Assembly: GCA_910589035.1 (NCBI GenBank) | Contig: CAJUSI010000076.1 | Span: forward strand, 1 to 64,000 | DNA: 64,000 nucleotides | Reading direction: 5' to 3' | DNA from: an uncultured Acetatifactor sp. | GTDB taxonomy: Bacteria; Bacillota; Clostridia; Lachnospirales; Lachnospiraceae | The notes under the pieces: model-generated | Database searches by the model: none | What the model was told of the DNA's origin: nothing | The model's input: only the letters and a program-made list of their open reading frames with translations | In this document: in pieces, positions 41,583-51,855 of the stretch | Position numbering within the stretch: position 1 is the first letter of the stretch | How the letters are laid out: each line of letters begins with the position of its first letter | Position numbers and translations under genes: made by a program

Positions 41583-43820
41583 CTAAAAAAACATTTCAAC
41601 TTCCTCTTCCGAATAATATTTTTTGAATGTCAATGCAATTTTTTTTAAAGATTCTTCGTTTATGGAATATAAAAAAGCTGTCAATTGATCAATTTCCGCA
41701 ATTATCTGTTTTCTTGATGTCCCACTGTCCAGGGCATAGGTCTCTATGCCCTCAAACAAATCCTTTAGTCTGAAATCAGAGAAATATAATTGCTTCAGTC
41801 TTGAATTAATATGCGTTTCCACGGACGCAGTTTTCCCCATAAAGTCAAGCTCCTCATAAAAAGCTTCTTCTTCGGGAACCGGAATCTGCCGGATTATAGT
41901 CTGGGTAAGGTCCAGCCCCACCATTTTCAATCTTACTATATAATCAAAAATAATGGAATTAAAAAGTGATAATATATGGAGCATTTCCTTTCTGCCAGAC
42001 TGAAGCAGCTGTATGGACTGGCATGCAGGAACAAGAGGCAGCATCGTCGCCAGCATTGTCCTCCTGTTTGTAGCAGATGTAAGACTTCTCCAGGCAACCA
42101 CATATGTTCCGTCAAATCTCTTTGACAGGCTTTCCCACACATCCTTTTTGATATAGAACCTTGCCTGCGGATATTCTGTACCTTCTATATCCTGTATCAA
42201 TCTTGCCGCCGCTTTGTTTTTGTACTTATCCGATTCCTCCATTCCCCCATAGGTCGCATATTTGCCTGTGTATATTTCAATAAACTTTCCCTCGTATACA
42301 GGGACATAACCCTCCCCTGCCTGTCTCCTGATGCTGCCTGCATGATTGGTCAGATGTACCAGACGTCCAAATTTACAGGCAGAATATACCTCATCAAATG
42401 TTTTTTTACTTCTGTACATCGTTGTGAGAAATTCCAGTTCCTCATTACTCTTTATATTGGGCAGCATTCCCGTATCGGGGTTTAATATATTAAGCAATTT
42501 ATACGATACTTCTATTTTCTTTTCCCTGCTGAAATTTTTATATGTATCAAGATTCAGTACTAATTTAAGGTCTTTCTGATTTCCTTTTTTGAAATAAACA
42601 ACTGAAAACTCTTCCCTTGAATCTATATTAAATATTTTTTTTCTGTTTACAAAAAGATACAACTCCAACAACATTTTTTGGCTTGTAATTTTATCCAAGA
42701 AGGTACGGTATACCGGCATTTTAACCAATGATGATTTTATGATGATCCCTGCGGTTCCTCCCTCTCTCAAAGCATTAAGGCATAGTTCGGCGAACAGTGC
42801 ATAAGTATTCAGCTCACCGCAAGCGGTTCCGGCAAAAAAAGGATCTTTTCTTATTCTTCGTTTCGCCGCTTCATAATCACCGGACAAGCTCTCATAGTAA
42901 CCCCTGTTATCACATGAAATCATTTTCAAATAGTTTTCTCTTTGAAGCTTTGTCCCGATCTCTCCTTCCGATGCATAATGATGCAAAAATTTTTTCTCCT
43001 CAAACCTTATTTTTTCCCATGGAGGATTTCCCAGCACAATATCCATGTTCTCCTCCACAGAGATACCCATCCCCGAACAGTAAAATCTGCCTGCGACAGC
43101 AAGCCTGAACACACTGAAAGGATCCTCAGTTCTCCCCTGCCGCAGTAAAGGGTTTCCCAGGAAAATATTGATATCCTCCTTTTTTGCACCAATCTCATGA
43201 TAAAGCCGGAAGCGTGTGATAAGGACAGCGATTGGATCCACATCATATCCATATATCTGGACAGGAGTATTTTTTTCATTGCATATTCTATATGCCGCCG
43301 TCAAAAAGGCTCCACCGCCGCACGAATAATCCGCAATTTTGATCCTTTGTCCCTCCCCCGGATCCTTTGCGAAAAACTCTTCCATCGCTTTTTGCGTAAT
43401 CTCTCGAGCAAAATCTTCCTGTGTATAATACGCTCCTAATATATCCCGCTTATTCTTTCCCCCCTCAAAAACCACGGTATTGTCGACAATGATATACTCT
43501 CTTGCCAGATAGCTCTGGTAAATACCATTCATATCAATCTCTTTAGATTTTCTTGCCAATATCAGGATTTCGTCCAAGAAGTTCTCTGCACCATAAAATG
43601 ACATGGCAAACTGAATGATATTTTCTTCCTCCAGATTATGTTCTATTATCACATCGCCCACATTTTGTGCCCTGCAATCAGGATTTAACCCAATGGCCGC
43701 AAAACACAGAAACGCCAGATAGGAATACATCTCATATTTTTCCCGGATATCCCTCCAACTTGTAATATCCACACCCCGGGTAATATATTCCGCTATTTTA
43801 TCCTGCAGTTCTGAAATCAT
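41583..43820 (-). CDS. N6-adenine DNA methyltransferase (second of two)
   Basis: 745 residues. After GAYYTQEDFAREITQKAM, the S-adenosylmethionine motif reads ADYSCGGGAFLTA (about residue 160) and the catalytic motif NPPWEKIR (about 270). The C-terminal half (YVAWRSLTSATNRRTMLAT, QLLQSGRKEM) is the likely target-recognition region, as in Eco57I-like enzymes. No nuclease motif is seen. It overlaps the first methylase by 23 bases. With the PLD nuclease it would form an R-M system with two methylases, as expected for an asymmetric target. Confidence 0.88.
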   Translation of the reverse strand: MISELQDKIAEYITRGVDITSWRDIREKYEMYSYLAFLCFAAIGLNPDCRAQNVGDVIIEHNLEEENIIQFAMSFYGAENFLDEILILARKSKEIDMNGIYQSYLAREYIIVDNTVVFEGGKNKRDILGAYYTQEDFAREITQKAMEEFFAKDPGEGQRIKIADYSCGGGAFLTAAYRICNEKNTPVQIYGYDVDPIAVLITRFRLYHEIGAKKEDINIFLGNPLLRQGRTEDPFSVFRLAVAGRFYCSGMGISVEENMDIVLGNPPWEKIRFEEKKFLHHYASEGEIGTKLQRENYLKMISCDNRGYYESLSGDYEAAKRRIRKDPFFAGTACGELNTYALFAELCLNALREGGTAGIIIKSSLVKMPVYRTFLDKITSQKMLLELYLFVNRKKIFNIDSREEFSVVYFKKGNQKDLKLVLNLDTYKNFSREKKIEVSYKLLNILNPDTGMLPNIKSNEELEFLTTMYRSKKTFDEVYSACKFGRLVHLTNHAGSIRRQAGEGYVPVYEGKFIEIYTGKYATYGGMEESDKYKNKAAARLIQDIEGTEYPQARFYIKKDVWESLSKRFDGTYVVAWRSLTSATNRRTMLATMLPLVPACQSIQLLQSGRKEMLHILSLFNSIIFDYIVRLKMVGLDLTQTIIRQIPVPEEEAFYEELDFMGKTASVETHINSRLKQLYFSDFRLKDLFEGIETYALDSGTSRKQIIAEIDQLTAFLYSINEESLKKIALTFKKYYSEEEVEMFF

Positions 43821-46497
43821 TCTTGCAAATCACTCCATTCTCATATTTCAAATACGGAACACCCTTAAAAATCTCCTTGTGCACGCCGTTGAAAGACCTG
43901 CATATCCACTCTTTATAGTCCATTTCTTTTCCAAATCTGTCCGACAGAAATGAAATGATTTCATCAATCCTGCACGAAATCATTTCTATTCCTCTTATGA
44001 CATTATAGCCCAAATAAGAAAGGATACTATTATGCACCAACAGAGTCCTGTACCGTGCCAGAACCCTTTTCATTGCAGAGGCATTTTCCCTGATCCCTTT
44101 TACCAGTACTTCCGGATTGACGTTTAAGTCCCGGGCAATATATTCTATTATCCCGTCACAGCCCAGCGTATTTTTCGAGGTTCTGGTTCTTTTCAGACAA
44201 CAGGACGCATCCAAAAGACTATCCATATATTTATCAAGCCTCGTAAAGTCAATTTCATATGTTCCATCTATGAGATATGCGCATTCGCCCACATTCATGT
44301 CCAACAATTCTCTGTCCGCATCTGAAAAACCGTATGTCTGACAAATATACCGATCCATTTTGCTTTCAAGCTCCAGCTTATGCAGCTCATTTGTTATGTC
44401 AAGATGAAACAGCAGAGTTGCAGCTTTGTCAAGTTCACCCGGAATTTCCTCCATAAATACCGAATCATATTCCAGGTTATTGGGTCTGACAGACAATACT
44501 TTCCGCTTAAGTTCCACACATTGTCTTGCGTCTTTTTCAAGCATTACGGAAGAATATATATTTCTGTTCACAGGAATCTGACCTATGTATCCTGCCGCTA
44601 TGGTAAGCTTTGGCGACATGGTTCTTACAAAATAAGCAGCCAGCCTCGAATTCAGCAACGCCAGATGGGCATAAGTGTCTCCTTTTTTAATTCTGATTCC
44701 CGGACCTGACGCAATAAATATCTGATGCTCCAATAATATCCTTACATTTAATCCCGCTGTTCCCGTGTCGCTAAAGACCATCTGGGTCTCCGGAAAATAT
44801 TTCACATTTCTCAGAGCGGAGCCCTTCTGTTCCTTAATATACTCTCCCTCCTTTCCCCACTTGACTACACAATCATTCAACCCCTGCCATCTGCAATACC
44901 CTCCGCCGTTGCTGACACTTACCCAGTCTTCCTCTCCAAAATGTTCCCAGAAATATCCCACCAATTCTCTGGCATTTCCGGTTGAAGTTCCCTGCATAGG
45001 AACCGCAATATCTTTATAATGTTCTTCGCAGGCATCCAGGTTTTCCAATATCTTCTTCCCCGACAGATTATAACCGTTATTGCCGTTTATTTCATTCTGC
45101 GCAATTCGAATGTATTCCTTTTCGTCTCCGAGCGCCGTGATTTTCTCTTTTAAAGACATTGTATTCAGATTCAGGATATCAACCCTGTTGTCCTGAACTG
45201 CCTTTCTCCCCAATATAATCAGAGATACATTTGATTTCTCGCCGCTCAAGTCTTGAAATGCTCCTGAACCTAAATCGATAATTTTATATAACGTATACTG
45301 TAACGTAAATTTTTCTCTTATTTTTTGGAATGATTTCAAGTGCATCCATGCATTCTGAGTGACTATCCCGCACATTCCCGCAGGATTCAACATATCATAA
45401 ACCGCATCCAAAAAGCATACGCAGGTATCACAATTTGCATCAGGATAATACCTCTTCAAAAAGTCTTTTTGTTCCTGTGCCATACCTTTCATGGTTGCAA
45501 ACGGAGGATTTGTCAATATCACATCTGCATTTCCCAGCACATCAGCCATCCCTGTTTCCTGTCCGGACACAATATTTATCCATGCTTTGTAATCCCTGGA
45601 CAGGGAGCCGCTGATATTGTCATTTTCTTTTGATCTGTATATATTGGGAGAGATCCGACTCCATATCTCAAAGGAAAAATCTGCATTCCTGCGATTCAGA
45701 ACCGCCAATGCGCGGAGCCTGATATTGACAAGCGCAATATGTGTAATTTGATCATCAATATCATATCCGTATAATTTCCCGGCATACTGCATTACCAACC
45801 CAGGCAGGTTCTCTGTTTTCTCCTTGTCACATGCGTATTCCAGACATTCCGCCAGAAAATTTCCGCCACCTGCACAGGGATCCACTATCTTCGCAGCTTT
45901 CGTTATACTTCCCACATTTTTTATCAAATATTGAATCATATACTTTTCTGTAAAAAACTGTGTACGGCTGTGTCTATTCCCTTCAGTGTATTGATTGGAA
46001 TACTGATATGCCCAGGACAAAATACTGTCCAACTCCGGATCATCTTTATAGCATTCGATATAGGAACAAATCTCTTCCATGACTTCTGCATCTATTTTCG
46101 GTACCACTCTCGTTCCCGAAATATCTCCGCAAATAGTCTGATAAATTTGATCAATCAGCGCGTTCCTTCCTAAATAGTGAATGCACAAGCCGCACGCTAT
46201 AGCGGAAAGAACATATGTCTTCTGATCCGTTACCGCAATCTCTGCATTCTCTGTTCTTTTATATAAATTTCTCAGCAAAAGTTTTAGCCCTCTCCGCACG
46301 CCGAATGGTTCATTGCTGGAAGATGCAACAGGACTTTTTTTCCGCGCATCCATGGGCCTTCCGGCATCCTCAGGTATTACCCAGGCATTACCTGCCATCC
46401 TGGCCCCCTGGATTCTTCCCTCTCTGCACAGTATCTGAATTCGTCTCTTGCTGATATGCCATTTATCTGAAAATTCCTGCACCGATATAAATTTCAT
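43798..46497 (-). CDS. N6-adenine DNA methyltransferase with an N-terminal HTH (first of two)
   Basis: 899 residues. The first 50 residues are an excisionase/MerR-type HTH (VQEFSDKWHISKRRIQIL, GARMAGNAWVIP), which could bind the operon's own promoter. The methylase domain has VDPCAGGGNFLAECLEYA and the catalytic NPPFATMKG. The later half (YFPETQMVFSDTGTAGLNV, HLALLNSRLAAYFVRTM) looks like target recognition. It is the first gene of the methylase pair. The HTH fusion is unusual; a regulatory role is inferred. Confidence 0.88.
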   Translation of the reverse strand: MKFISVQEFSDKWHISKRRIQILCREGRIQGARMAGNAWVIPEDAGRPMDARKKSPVASSSNEPFGVRRGLKLLLRNLYKRTENAEIAVTDQKTYVLSAIACGLCIHYLGRNALIDQIYQTICGDISGTRVVPKIDAEVMEEICSYIECYKDDPELDSILSWAYQYSNQYTEGNRHSRTQFFTEKYMIQYLIKNVGSITKAAKIVDPCAGGGNFLAECLEYACDKEKTENLPGLVMQYAGKLYGYDIDDQITHIALVNIRLRALAVLNRRNADFSFEIWSRISPNIYRSKENDNISGSLSRDYKAWINIVSGQETGMADVLGNADVILTNPPFATMKGMAQEQKDFLKRYYPDANCDTCVCFLDAVYDMLNPAGMCGIVTQNAWMHLKSFQKIREKFTLQYTLYKIIDLGSGAFQDLSGEKSNVSLIILGRKAVQDNRVDILNLNTMSLKEKITALGDEKEYIRIAQNEINGNNGYNLSGKKILENLDACEEHYKDIAVPMQGTSTGNARELVGYFWEHFGEEDWVSVSNGGGYCRWQGLNDCVVKWGKEGEYIKEQKGSALRNVKYFPETQMVFSDTGTAGLNVRILLEHQIFIASGPGIRIKKGDTYAHLALLNSRLAAYFVRTMSPKLTIAAGYIGQIPVNRNIYSSVMLEKDARQCVELKRKVLSVRPNNLEYDSVFMEEIPGELDKAATLLFHLDITNELHKLELESKMDRYICQTYGFSDADRELLDMNVGECAYLIDGTYEIDFTRLDKYMDSLLDASCCLKRTRTSKNTLGCDGIIEYIARDLNVNPEVLVKGIRENASAMKRVLARYRTLLVHNSILSYLGYNVIRGIEMISCRIDEIISFLSDRFGKEMDYKEWICRSFNGVHKEIFKGVPYLKYENGVICKNDFRTAG

Positions 46498-46614
46498 ATC
46501 ATTCTGCTCCCTTCAGATAGTATTCTAAGTCTTTTCGCGAATAATAGCAAGCTTTTTTTCATCATCCTGCGTCTGTTTTACAGATCTGCCTCGCGATTTT
46601 TATCATGTTGCATT

Positions 46615-49458
46615 TCAGTTACTCCACGCCTTCTCAATCAGATCCTGATAATCTTCTGCCGCATCACAAAGCACATCCTCTCCACTGATTGCCTTAAAAT
46701 GCTGTTTCGCGAAATAAATCTTTACATCCCCGGCTTCCTTCGTATCCACAGGCATCACCGTATTCATTGGCCCTTTCGTACCCATAGCCCCCCTTATCTG
46801 TGCAACAAAGAAGCCATGCCTCACGCTTCCGTCGCTGAAAGCGATCGCCCAGTCCGGATGGTACTGCCCCGCCGGAGTAGGAATACAGAACTCCTCCGGA
46901 AGCTTCACATATGCGGCAACCTCCCGGCTTTCCTCAAGCTCCCGGACAAACTCTCGCTCCGCTTCTGAAGTATAGACAATATGATCATACAAATGCTTCT
47001 TCGTCTTCATGGCATTGACGTCCAGTCTGCCCTTGAAGATCTCCCGGGTAAACAGCCCCGTATCGTATCTGTCTTCCAGCGCCTTATAAACGATATGCCG
47101 AGTCGCCGCAGCCCTCTTCTCCTGGTTGATAAGTCCTGCGGCCTGAGTCATAAATTCCTCCGGATTGTTATGAAACTGATGAAATACACAGGGAGCGATC
47201 CCTGTCAGGATCCGGACAACCGCCTTTCTGGTGAGTCCGGTTTCCTCCACGAGCTTCCCCACCAGATTATACTTTATATCGGGCCGCACGCAGGTCTCGG
47301 GCTTTTCATTGGGATCCACACCGGCTTCGGACTTTTCATCTGCTTTCTCGCCTGTCCCGGTTCTTCCGGAAATCCCGGGCACATCAAGCCCGGAATCCAG
47401 TGCCGCAATGGCGTTTTCCACAAGCTCCTCCGTGTCAAAGTCCGCCGTATATATGGTTCTTGTGTTAATACTGTTCCACAGCTCCTGGAACCGGGGCATC
47501 GCCAGAATCTGCGGATTCACTTTCAGCTCCACATTATTGCTTCTGGCATCCTCGGGAAGCATCTTCTCCATATCATAATCAGGATCCGGCAGCCCGTTTT
47601 CCTCCCCCCGGTGCAGCCTGCTTCCCATGGCCTCCGCAATTTCAGACTGCAATCCCCTGACAAAGCCGTCATAGCTCTCGCCCGCAATCACGGTGAGCAG
47701 ATTGACCGCATGGACATCGCCGCCAAGCACGCTCTCATCCATGCGCTCCCCGTCCCTGTTCACACATAGCCGCATCCCCCGCCCTACTTCCTGGCGCCTG
47801 CGGATGTCACTGCCGCTCTCCTTCAATGTACAGATCTGAAATACATTGGGATTATCCCAGCCCTCCTTCAGCGCGGAATGAGAAAAAATAAACCGAACCG
47901 GTGATTTCTCCGGGCTCAGATCCAGCAGAAGCTCCTTGTTTCTCATTATAAGGTCATAGGCATCCGCATCCTTCGACGAGTCCTCCCTGCACCCGACCCT
48001 GCTGTTGATCATACGGCCCTTCCGGTCGATTGAGAAGTATCCCGCATGGGTTTTCCCGGCACCGATACTCCGCAGATATCCCCTGTAATCCTTCTCATCC
48101 GCTCCAAGCGCAAGCCCCCGGATAATATCCCTGTATTCCTGCTCAAAAATATCCGCAAAAAGACCGTTTACCGGCTTTCCGGATGCATCATATTTTCTGT
48201 AATGCGCCACCTCGTCGATGAAGAACAGGGACAGCACCTTGATCCCCCTGGGAAACAGCCGGCGCTCCCTTTCAATATGGGAAAGAATGGTCTCTCGGAT
48301 CTGAATCCGCCTGAGCTGTTCTTCTCCCGCCTTCTTTGGCACATCCCCAGCGTATATCTTAATCCCGTTGGCAAAGGTGACGGAATTATCCCGCCCGTCA
48401 ATGTCTTCTATCAGAAAGCAGTTCCGGTACTCCTTCAGCCGGCCGGAATGCGTAAACAGGTCAAACCCGATACCAACCCTTTTTGAGACGGTTTTTATCC
48501 CTGATGCCCTTTTTACACGAAACTGTATGTCCGCTGCCGGCTCTGCCCCGGACAGGTCGATTTCCTCCAGATAGACATAGCTGTCCCCCGCTGCCGCGCC
48601 GGATTGCGAAATCCCCTTTACCGCAATTTTTTTCACAAGCTTCTTATTATATGCTTCCAACGCATCCAGGCGGTATACCATATTATAGATACTGTCGCTT
48701 TTATGAGTGGCCGAATAGCGCAGCGTCATCAGCGGTCGGAATTCCTCCAGGCTCTTTCTGGTCTGCACTCCCTCCACAGACTGGGGTTCATCGATAATGA
48801 CGATGGGATTTGTCCCCGCAATCATGTCGATGGGCCTTCCGGAACGGAATGCATCCTGTCTCATATAGATTCTTCTGGCGTCCTTCCCTTTCGCATTGAA
48901 CGCCTGGGCATTGATAATCATCACATGGATGGAACGATCCGAGGCAAACCGGTCTATCTCCCACATCCGGGCGGAATCATAGATAAAGAACCGCACCTTC
49001 CTGCCATATTCCTCCGCAAAATGCTCCCGGGTAATCCGGAAGGCCTTATAGACCCCCTCACGGATTGCAATGCCTGGAACGACCACAATAAATTTACTCC
49101 AGCCATAATGCTTATTCAGTTCATATATGGTCTTGATATAGGTATAGGTTTTACCCACGCCGGTCTCCATTTCTATGGTCAGATTGTAGGTTCCTTCCAG
49201 CTGGCCGGAGGGCTCGAGCCGGTTCCTCCTCTGAACTGCCCGAATCTGCTCCAGAATAATCCCTTTATCCAGCTCCGGTACAATGGGCTGATTTCCCCAG
49301 ACCGCAAAGTCCCGCTCCTCCCTCCGTGACGTCCGATCCGATCCCGTGCCTTCGCTCCTCCTGTACGAGGAAGTCCCATAGGGCTGCCCCGCAAACACAT
49401 CCACCACTGCCTTCGCGGCGTCCGCCTGAAACTTCTGATGCTTAAACTGCAGCTTCAT
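46615..49458 (-). CDS. res: Type III restriction subunit Res, with altered nuclease motif
   Basis: 947 residues. The SF2 helicase motifs are intact: METGVGKTYTYIKTIYELNK, IVIIDEPQSVEG (Walker B-like), FSHSALKEGWDNPNV and RRRQEVGRGMRL. The C-terminal PD-(D/E)XK site normally reads YxPDWAI then FVAETKGSM. Here the second half reads FVAQIRGAM, so the catalytic Glu and Lys are Gln and Arg. The PDW part is intact. The protein may translocate DNA without cutting. It starts 12 bases after the Mod gene, its partner. A linker of acidic/Lys repeats lies around residue 720. Confidence 0.93.
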   Translation of the reverse strand: MKLQFKHQKFQADAAKAVVDVFAGQPYGTSSYRRSEGTGSDRTSRREERDFAVWGNQPIVPELDKGIILEQIRAVQRRNRLEPSGQLEGTYNLTIEMETGVGKTYTYIKTIYELNKHYGWSKFIVVVPGIAIREGVYKAFRITREHFAEEYGRKVRFFIYDSARMWEIDRFASDRSIHVMIINAQAFNAKGKDARRIYMRQDAFRSGRPIDMIAGTNPIVIIDEPQSVEGVQTRKSLEEFRPLMTLRYSATHKSDSIYNMVYRLDALEAYNKKLVKKIAVKGISQSGAAAGDSYVYLEEIDLSGAEPAADIQFRVKRASGIKTVSKRVGIGFDLFTHSGRLKEYRNCFLIEDIDGRDNSVTFANGIKIYAGDVPKKAGEEQLRRIQIRETILSHIERERRLFPRGIKVLSLFFIDEVAHYRKYDASGKPVNGLFADIFEQEYRDIIRGLALGADEKDYRGYLRSIGAGKTHAGYFSIDRKGRMINSRVGCREDSSKDADAYDLIMRNKELLLDLSPEKSPVRFIFSHSALKEGWDNPNVFQICTLKESGSDIRRRQEVGRGMRLCVNRDGERMDESVLGGDVHAVNLLTVIAGESYDGFVRGLQSEIAEAMGSRLHRGEENGLPDPDYDMEKMLPEDARSNNVELKVNPQILAMPRFQELWNSINTRTIYTADFDTEELVENAIAALDSGLDVPGISGRTGTGEKADEKSEAGVDPNEKPETCVRPDIKYNLVGKLVEETGLTRKAVVRILTGIAPCVFHQFHNNPEEFMTQAAGLINQEKRAAATRHIVYKALEDRYDTGLFTREIFKGRLDVNAMKTKKHLYDHIVYTSEAEREFVRELEESREVAAYVKLPEEFCIPTPAGQYHPDWAIAFSDGSVRHGFFVAQIRGAMGTKGPMNTVMPVDTKEAGDVKIYFAKQHFKAISGEDVLCDAAEDYQDLIEKAWSN

Positions 49459-49469
49459 AGCCGCCCCTC

Positions 49470-51392
49470 CTAAATCACTTTTACGCTTGTATCCGGCGCC
49501 CTCAGCTTAAAGATTTCTTCCGCATTCATTTTGAAGCAGCTGTCCGCAAAGCAGCTGTCTCGAAATACGGCCCTCCGCGGCCTGCGGGCAGCTATTGCTT
49601 CTATTGCCTCTTCTGTAAGATTCTCCTGAAAGCAGGCGATCAGTTCCCCCTCATTGTAATTATGAATGGTACAGTCCCCCGCCTTTTCGGCTCTGTAAGG
49701 CAATGACAGGGGCAATCCCCATTCCGTCAGACATCCGAATAACAAATCCAGCTCCGAGCGGTCCTCCCTTAGATTGGACTCCAGCATTGCCACAAGCGGC
49801 TGGGTGTACTCGTCTGCGGTATAGTATTCCTCCTTCCTGTTGCCTGTATCAACGCAGAACGACCTGAATCCATAATCGATATCGACGTTGGTTTCCTTCC
49901 GGATCTTCCTTCCCGCTCTCTTTATTCTCTCCCGGCCTATTTCACAGATATCCGTATAGTTATTCTTATAAGCCTCGGATTTCCCGGCGCATTTCTCCGG
50001 CATCTGTATTAATATGAACTTTCTTCGTCCCTGGTCCTCCGCATTCAGCTGCAAAAGCGCATGAGCCGTGGTTGCCGATCCTGAGAAAAAGTCAAGAACC
50101 GTATCCCCATCCTTCACATTTGCTATCCTGAGGATCGCTTTGAGCAATTCTATGGGCTTCGGATTGCTGAAGATATTCTTCACCCCAAACAAATCCGTCA
50201 TGCAGTCATTTGCCCCCTGGTTGTGTCCGAACTGCTCATGGGGCCACCAGTTTGTGGCGCACTGTCCTTCGTTCTCCCTCTCAGACTGATAATATTTCTT
50301 CCTGGGCATCCCGTCCCCGCCCCTGGGGAAATAGATCCTGCCCTCCTCCAGATATTTCTGATAGGTGGCCTCGTCCCCCATCCATTCTTCCTCCAGTATC
50401 TTCCCCGTAGGAGTCACGATTCTGTACCTGCTGCCGCTCTGGTCCGAGCCGGTTTTCCACGGCTTGCTCGCCCAGGGCCCCCTGGGATCCTGATCCGCAT
50501 TGGTAAAGGACGCCGTCAGCTCCAGCTTCCCCACCCCCGCTTTCTTCAGAAAAGCGCTGTCCTTCGCGTATACCAGGATATGCTCCGCCACGATTCCCAG
50601 CATCTTCGTCTTGTCGTTGGGCTGGTTGTGCCTTCTTCTCCAGTGAATATGGCCTTCAAAATTCTGCCTGCCGAACACTTCATTGCAGATCAATTTCAGA
50701 TTTTCCACCTCGTTGTCATCGATGCTGATAAAGATCACACCGTCCCGGGACAGCAGATTTCTGGCCAGCAGCAGCCTGGAGAACATCATGGAGCACCATC
50801 TTGAGTGAAAACGCCCGTCGGTTTCCGGATTTGCCGTCATCCGTCCGCCTTCCGCCTCAGGCGTTCCTGCATCAGCTTCATGTCCCTGCGCCCTCTCCGC
50901 CCCAGATTCATGCGCACCCGCTCCCCCCGCTTCCATCCGGTACTCCTCTGCGCTGATCTGAAAGGAATCATTGTAAATAAAGTCATTCCCCGTATTATAG
51001 GGCGGATCGATGTAGATAAGCTTTATCCCTTCCAGATAGCTCTCCTGCAGAAGCTTAAGCGCATCCAGATTATCTCCTTCTATGTAGATATTCTCCGTGG
51101 TATCCCAATTCAGGCTATTCTGTACCTGCGGGCGGAGGGTCTTCCGGATAGGCGTATTTGCGTCTGTCACCGACTGCTTCTTCCCCACCCAGTTCAGTCC
51201 GAAGAATTCCTGCCCCTCCACTGTTTCGCTGCTCAGGAACTGCTTCAGCAGGTCAAAATTTACGCCCTTCTTTATTTCGCCGCTCTCTGCCAGGATCTCC
51301 GTAATGCAGGCTGGAAAATATTCCTGTATGATTTCTATATTTTTATCTACTCTATCACTGGTCTGCATTTTCATTCTGTCAATCATTTTCAT
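49470..51392 (-). CDS. mod: Type III DNA methyltransferase Mod
   Basis: 640 residues. The catalytic motif IDPPYNTGNDFIYND precedes the cofactor motif VLDFFSGSATTAHALLQL, the beta-type order found in Mod proteins. The middle (residues about 230-400) is the target-recognition part. It methylates adenine on one strand and gives Res its specificity. AAGGAT precedes a pair of closely spaced starts (ATG at 51392 or at 51386); the second is better spaced. A Glu/Ala/Gly-rich insert around residue 165 (GGAGAHESGAERAQGHEAD) is unusual and may be a flexible loop. Confidence 0.94.
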   Translation of the reverse strand: MKMIDRMKMQTSDRVDKNIEIIQEYFPACITEILAESGEIKKGVNFDLLKQFLSSETVEGQEFFGLNWVGKKQSVTDANTPIRKTLRPQVQNSLNWDTTENIYIEGDNLDALKLLQESYLEGIKLIYIDPPYNTGNDFIYNDSFQISAEEYRMEAGGAGAHESGAERAQGHEADAGTPEAEGGRMTANPETDGRFHSRWCSMMFSRLLLARNLLSRDGVIFISIDDNEVENLKLICNEVFGRQNFEGHIHWRRRHNQPNDKTKMLGIVAEHILVYAKDSAFLKKAGVGKLELTASFTNADQDPRGPWASKPWKTGSDQSGSRYRIVTPTGKILEEEWMGDEATYQKYLEEGRIYFPRGGDGMPRKKYYQSERENEGQCATNWWPHEQFGHNQGANDCMTDLFGVKNIFSNPKPIELLKAILRIANVKDGDTVLDFFSGSATTAHALLQLNAEDQGRRKFILIQMPEKCAGKSEAYKNNYTDICEIGRERIKRAGRKIRKETNVDIDYGFRSFCVDTGNRKEEYYTADEYTQPLVAMLESNLREDRSELDLLFGCLTEWGLPLSLPYRAEKAGDCTIHNYNEGELIACFQENLTEEAIEAIAARRPRRAVFRDSCFADSCFKMNAEEIFKLRAPDTSVKVI

Positions 51393-51855
51393 TTATCCTT
51401 ATTATCCCGGTGCTGTCGGACCGGAAGCTCCTTCTGCCAGGAAATCTTTTCCTGCTCTGACCCGAACAAGCGGGAACCAAAATTTTGCCGTTTGGGACTG
51501 GATTTCGTTATTAAGTGCCTGATGGACTGGATTTTATCGTAAAATGTCGCTCTTTCACTGCACGTCCGATCCACCATTCATCGAAATTCGCCGCCAGTGT
51601 TCCGGTACACTTATAATCGAACCAACAGCACCTCCTATATCGCCATCTGCAGCGTTGTCGTCGGCAGGCGTGTCCGCCGCATCGTCTCCTTCCTCCGACT
51701 TGCAGAGTGACGATATATTCGGCACTGTTATAGTAAACGACTTTAGTATCTTTCCTTTGACACATTATAGTTATTTCCGATGCTGCTATAACTTCTGGGC
51801 AAAGTAAGAATAATTTTGATGTTTACTATAGTTCAGAAATAAGTATGCCAGCACA
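51393..51855. other. Gene-poor stretch upstream of the type III system
   Basis: Minus strand carries an ACTATAATG promoter-like site near 51760 followed by short overlapping frames of uneven quality (for example DDAADTPADDNAADGD then ISVPEHWRRISMNGG). They may be the remains of a gene, but I cannot identify one and would not call it. Confidence 0.35.

Noticed and set aside
51544..51807. Short frames on both strands in the gap before the type III genes
   Set aside because: Composition is uneven, no family is recognised and the frames interfere with one another. Noted only as possible remnant DNA.
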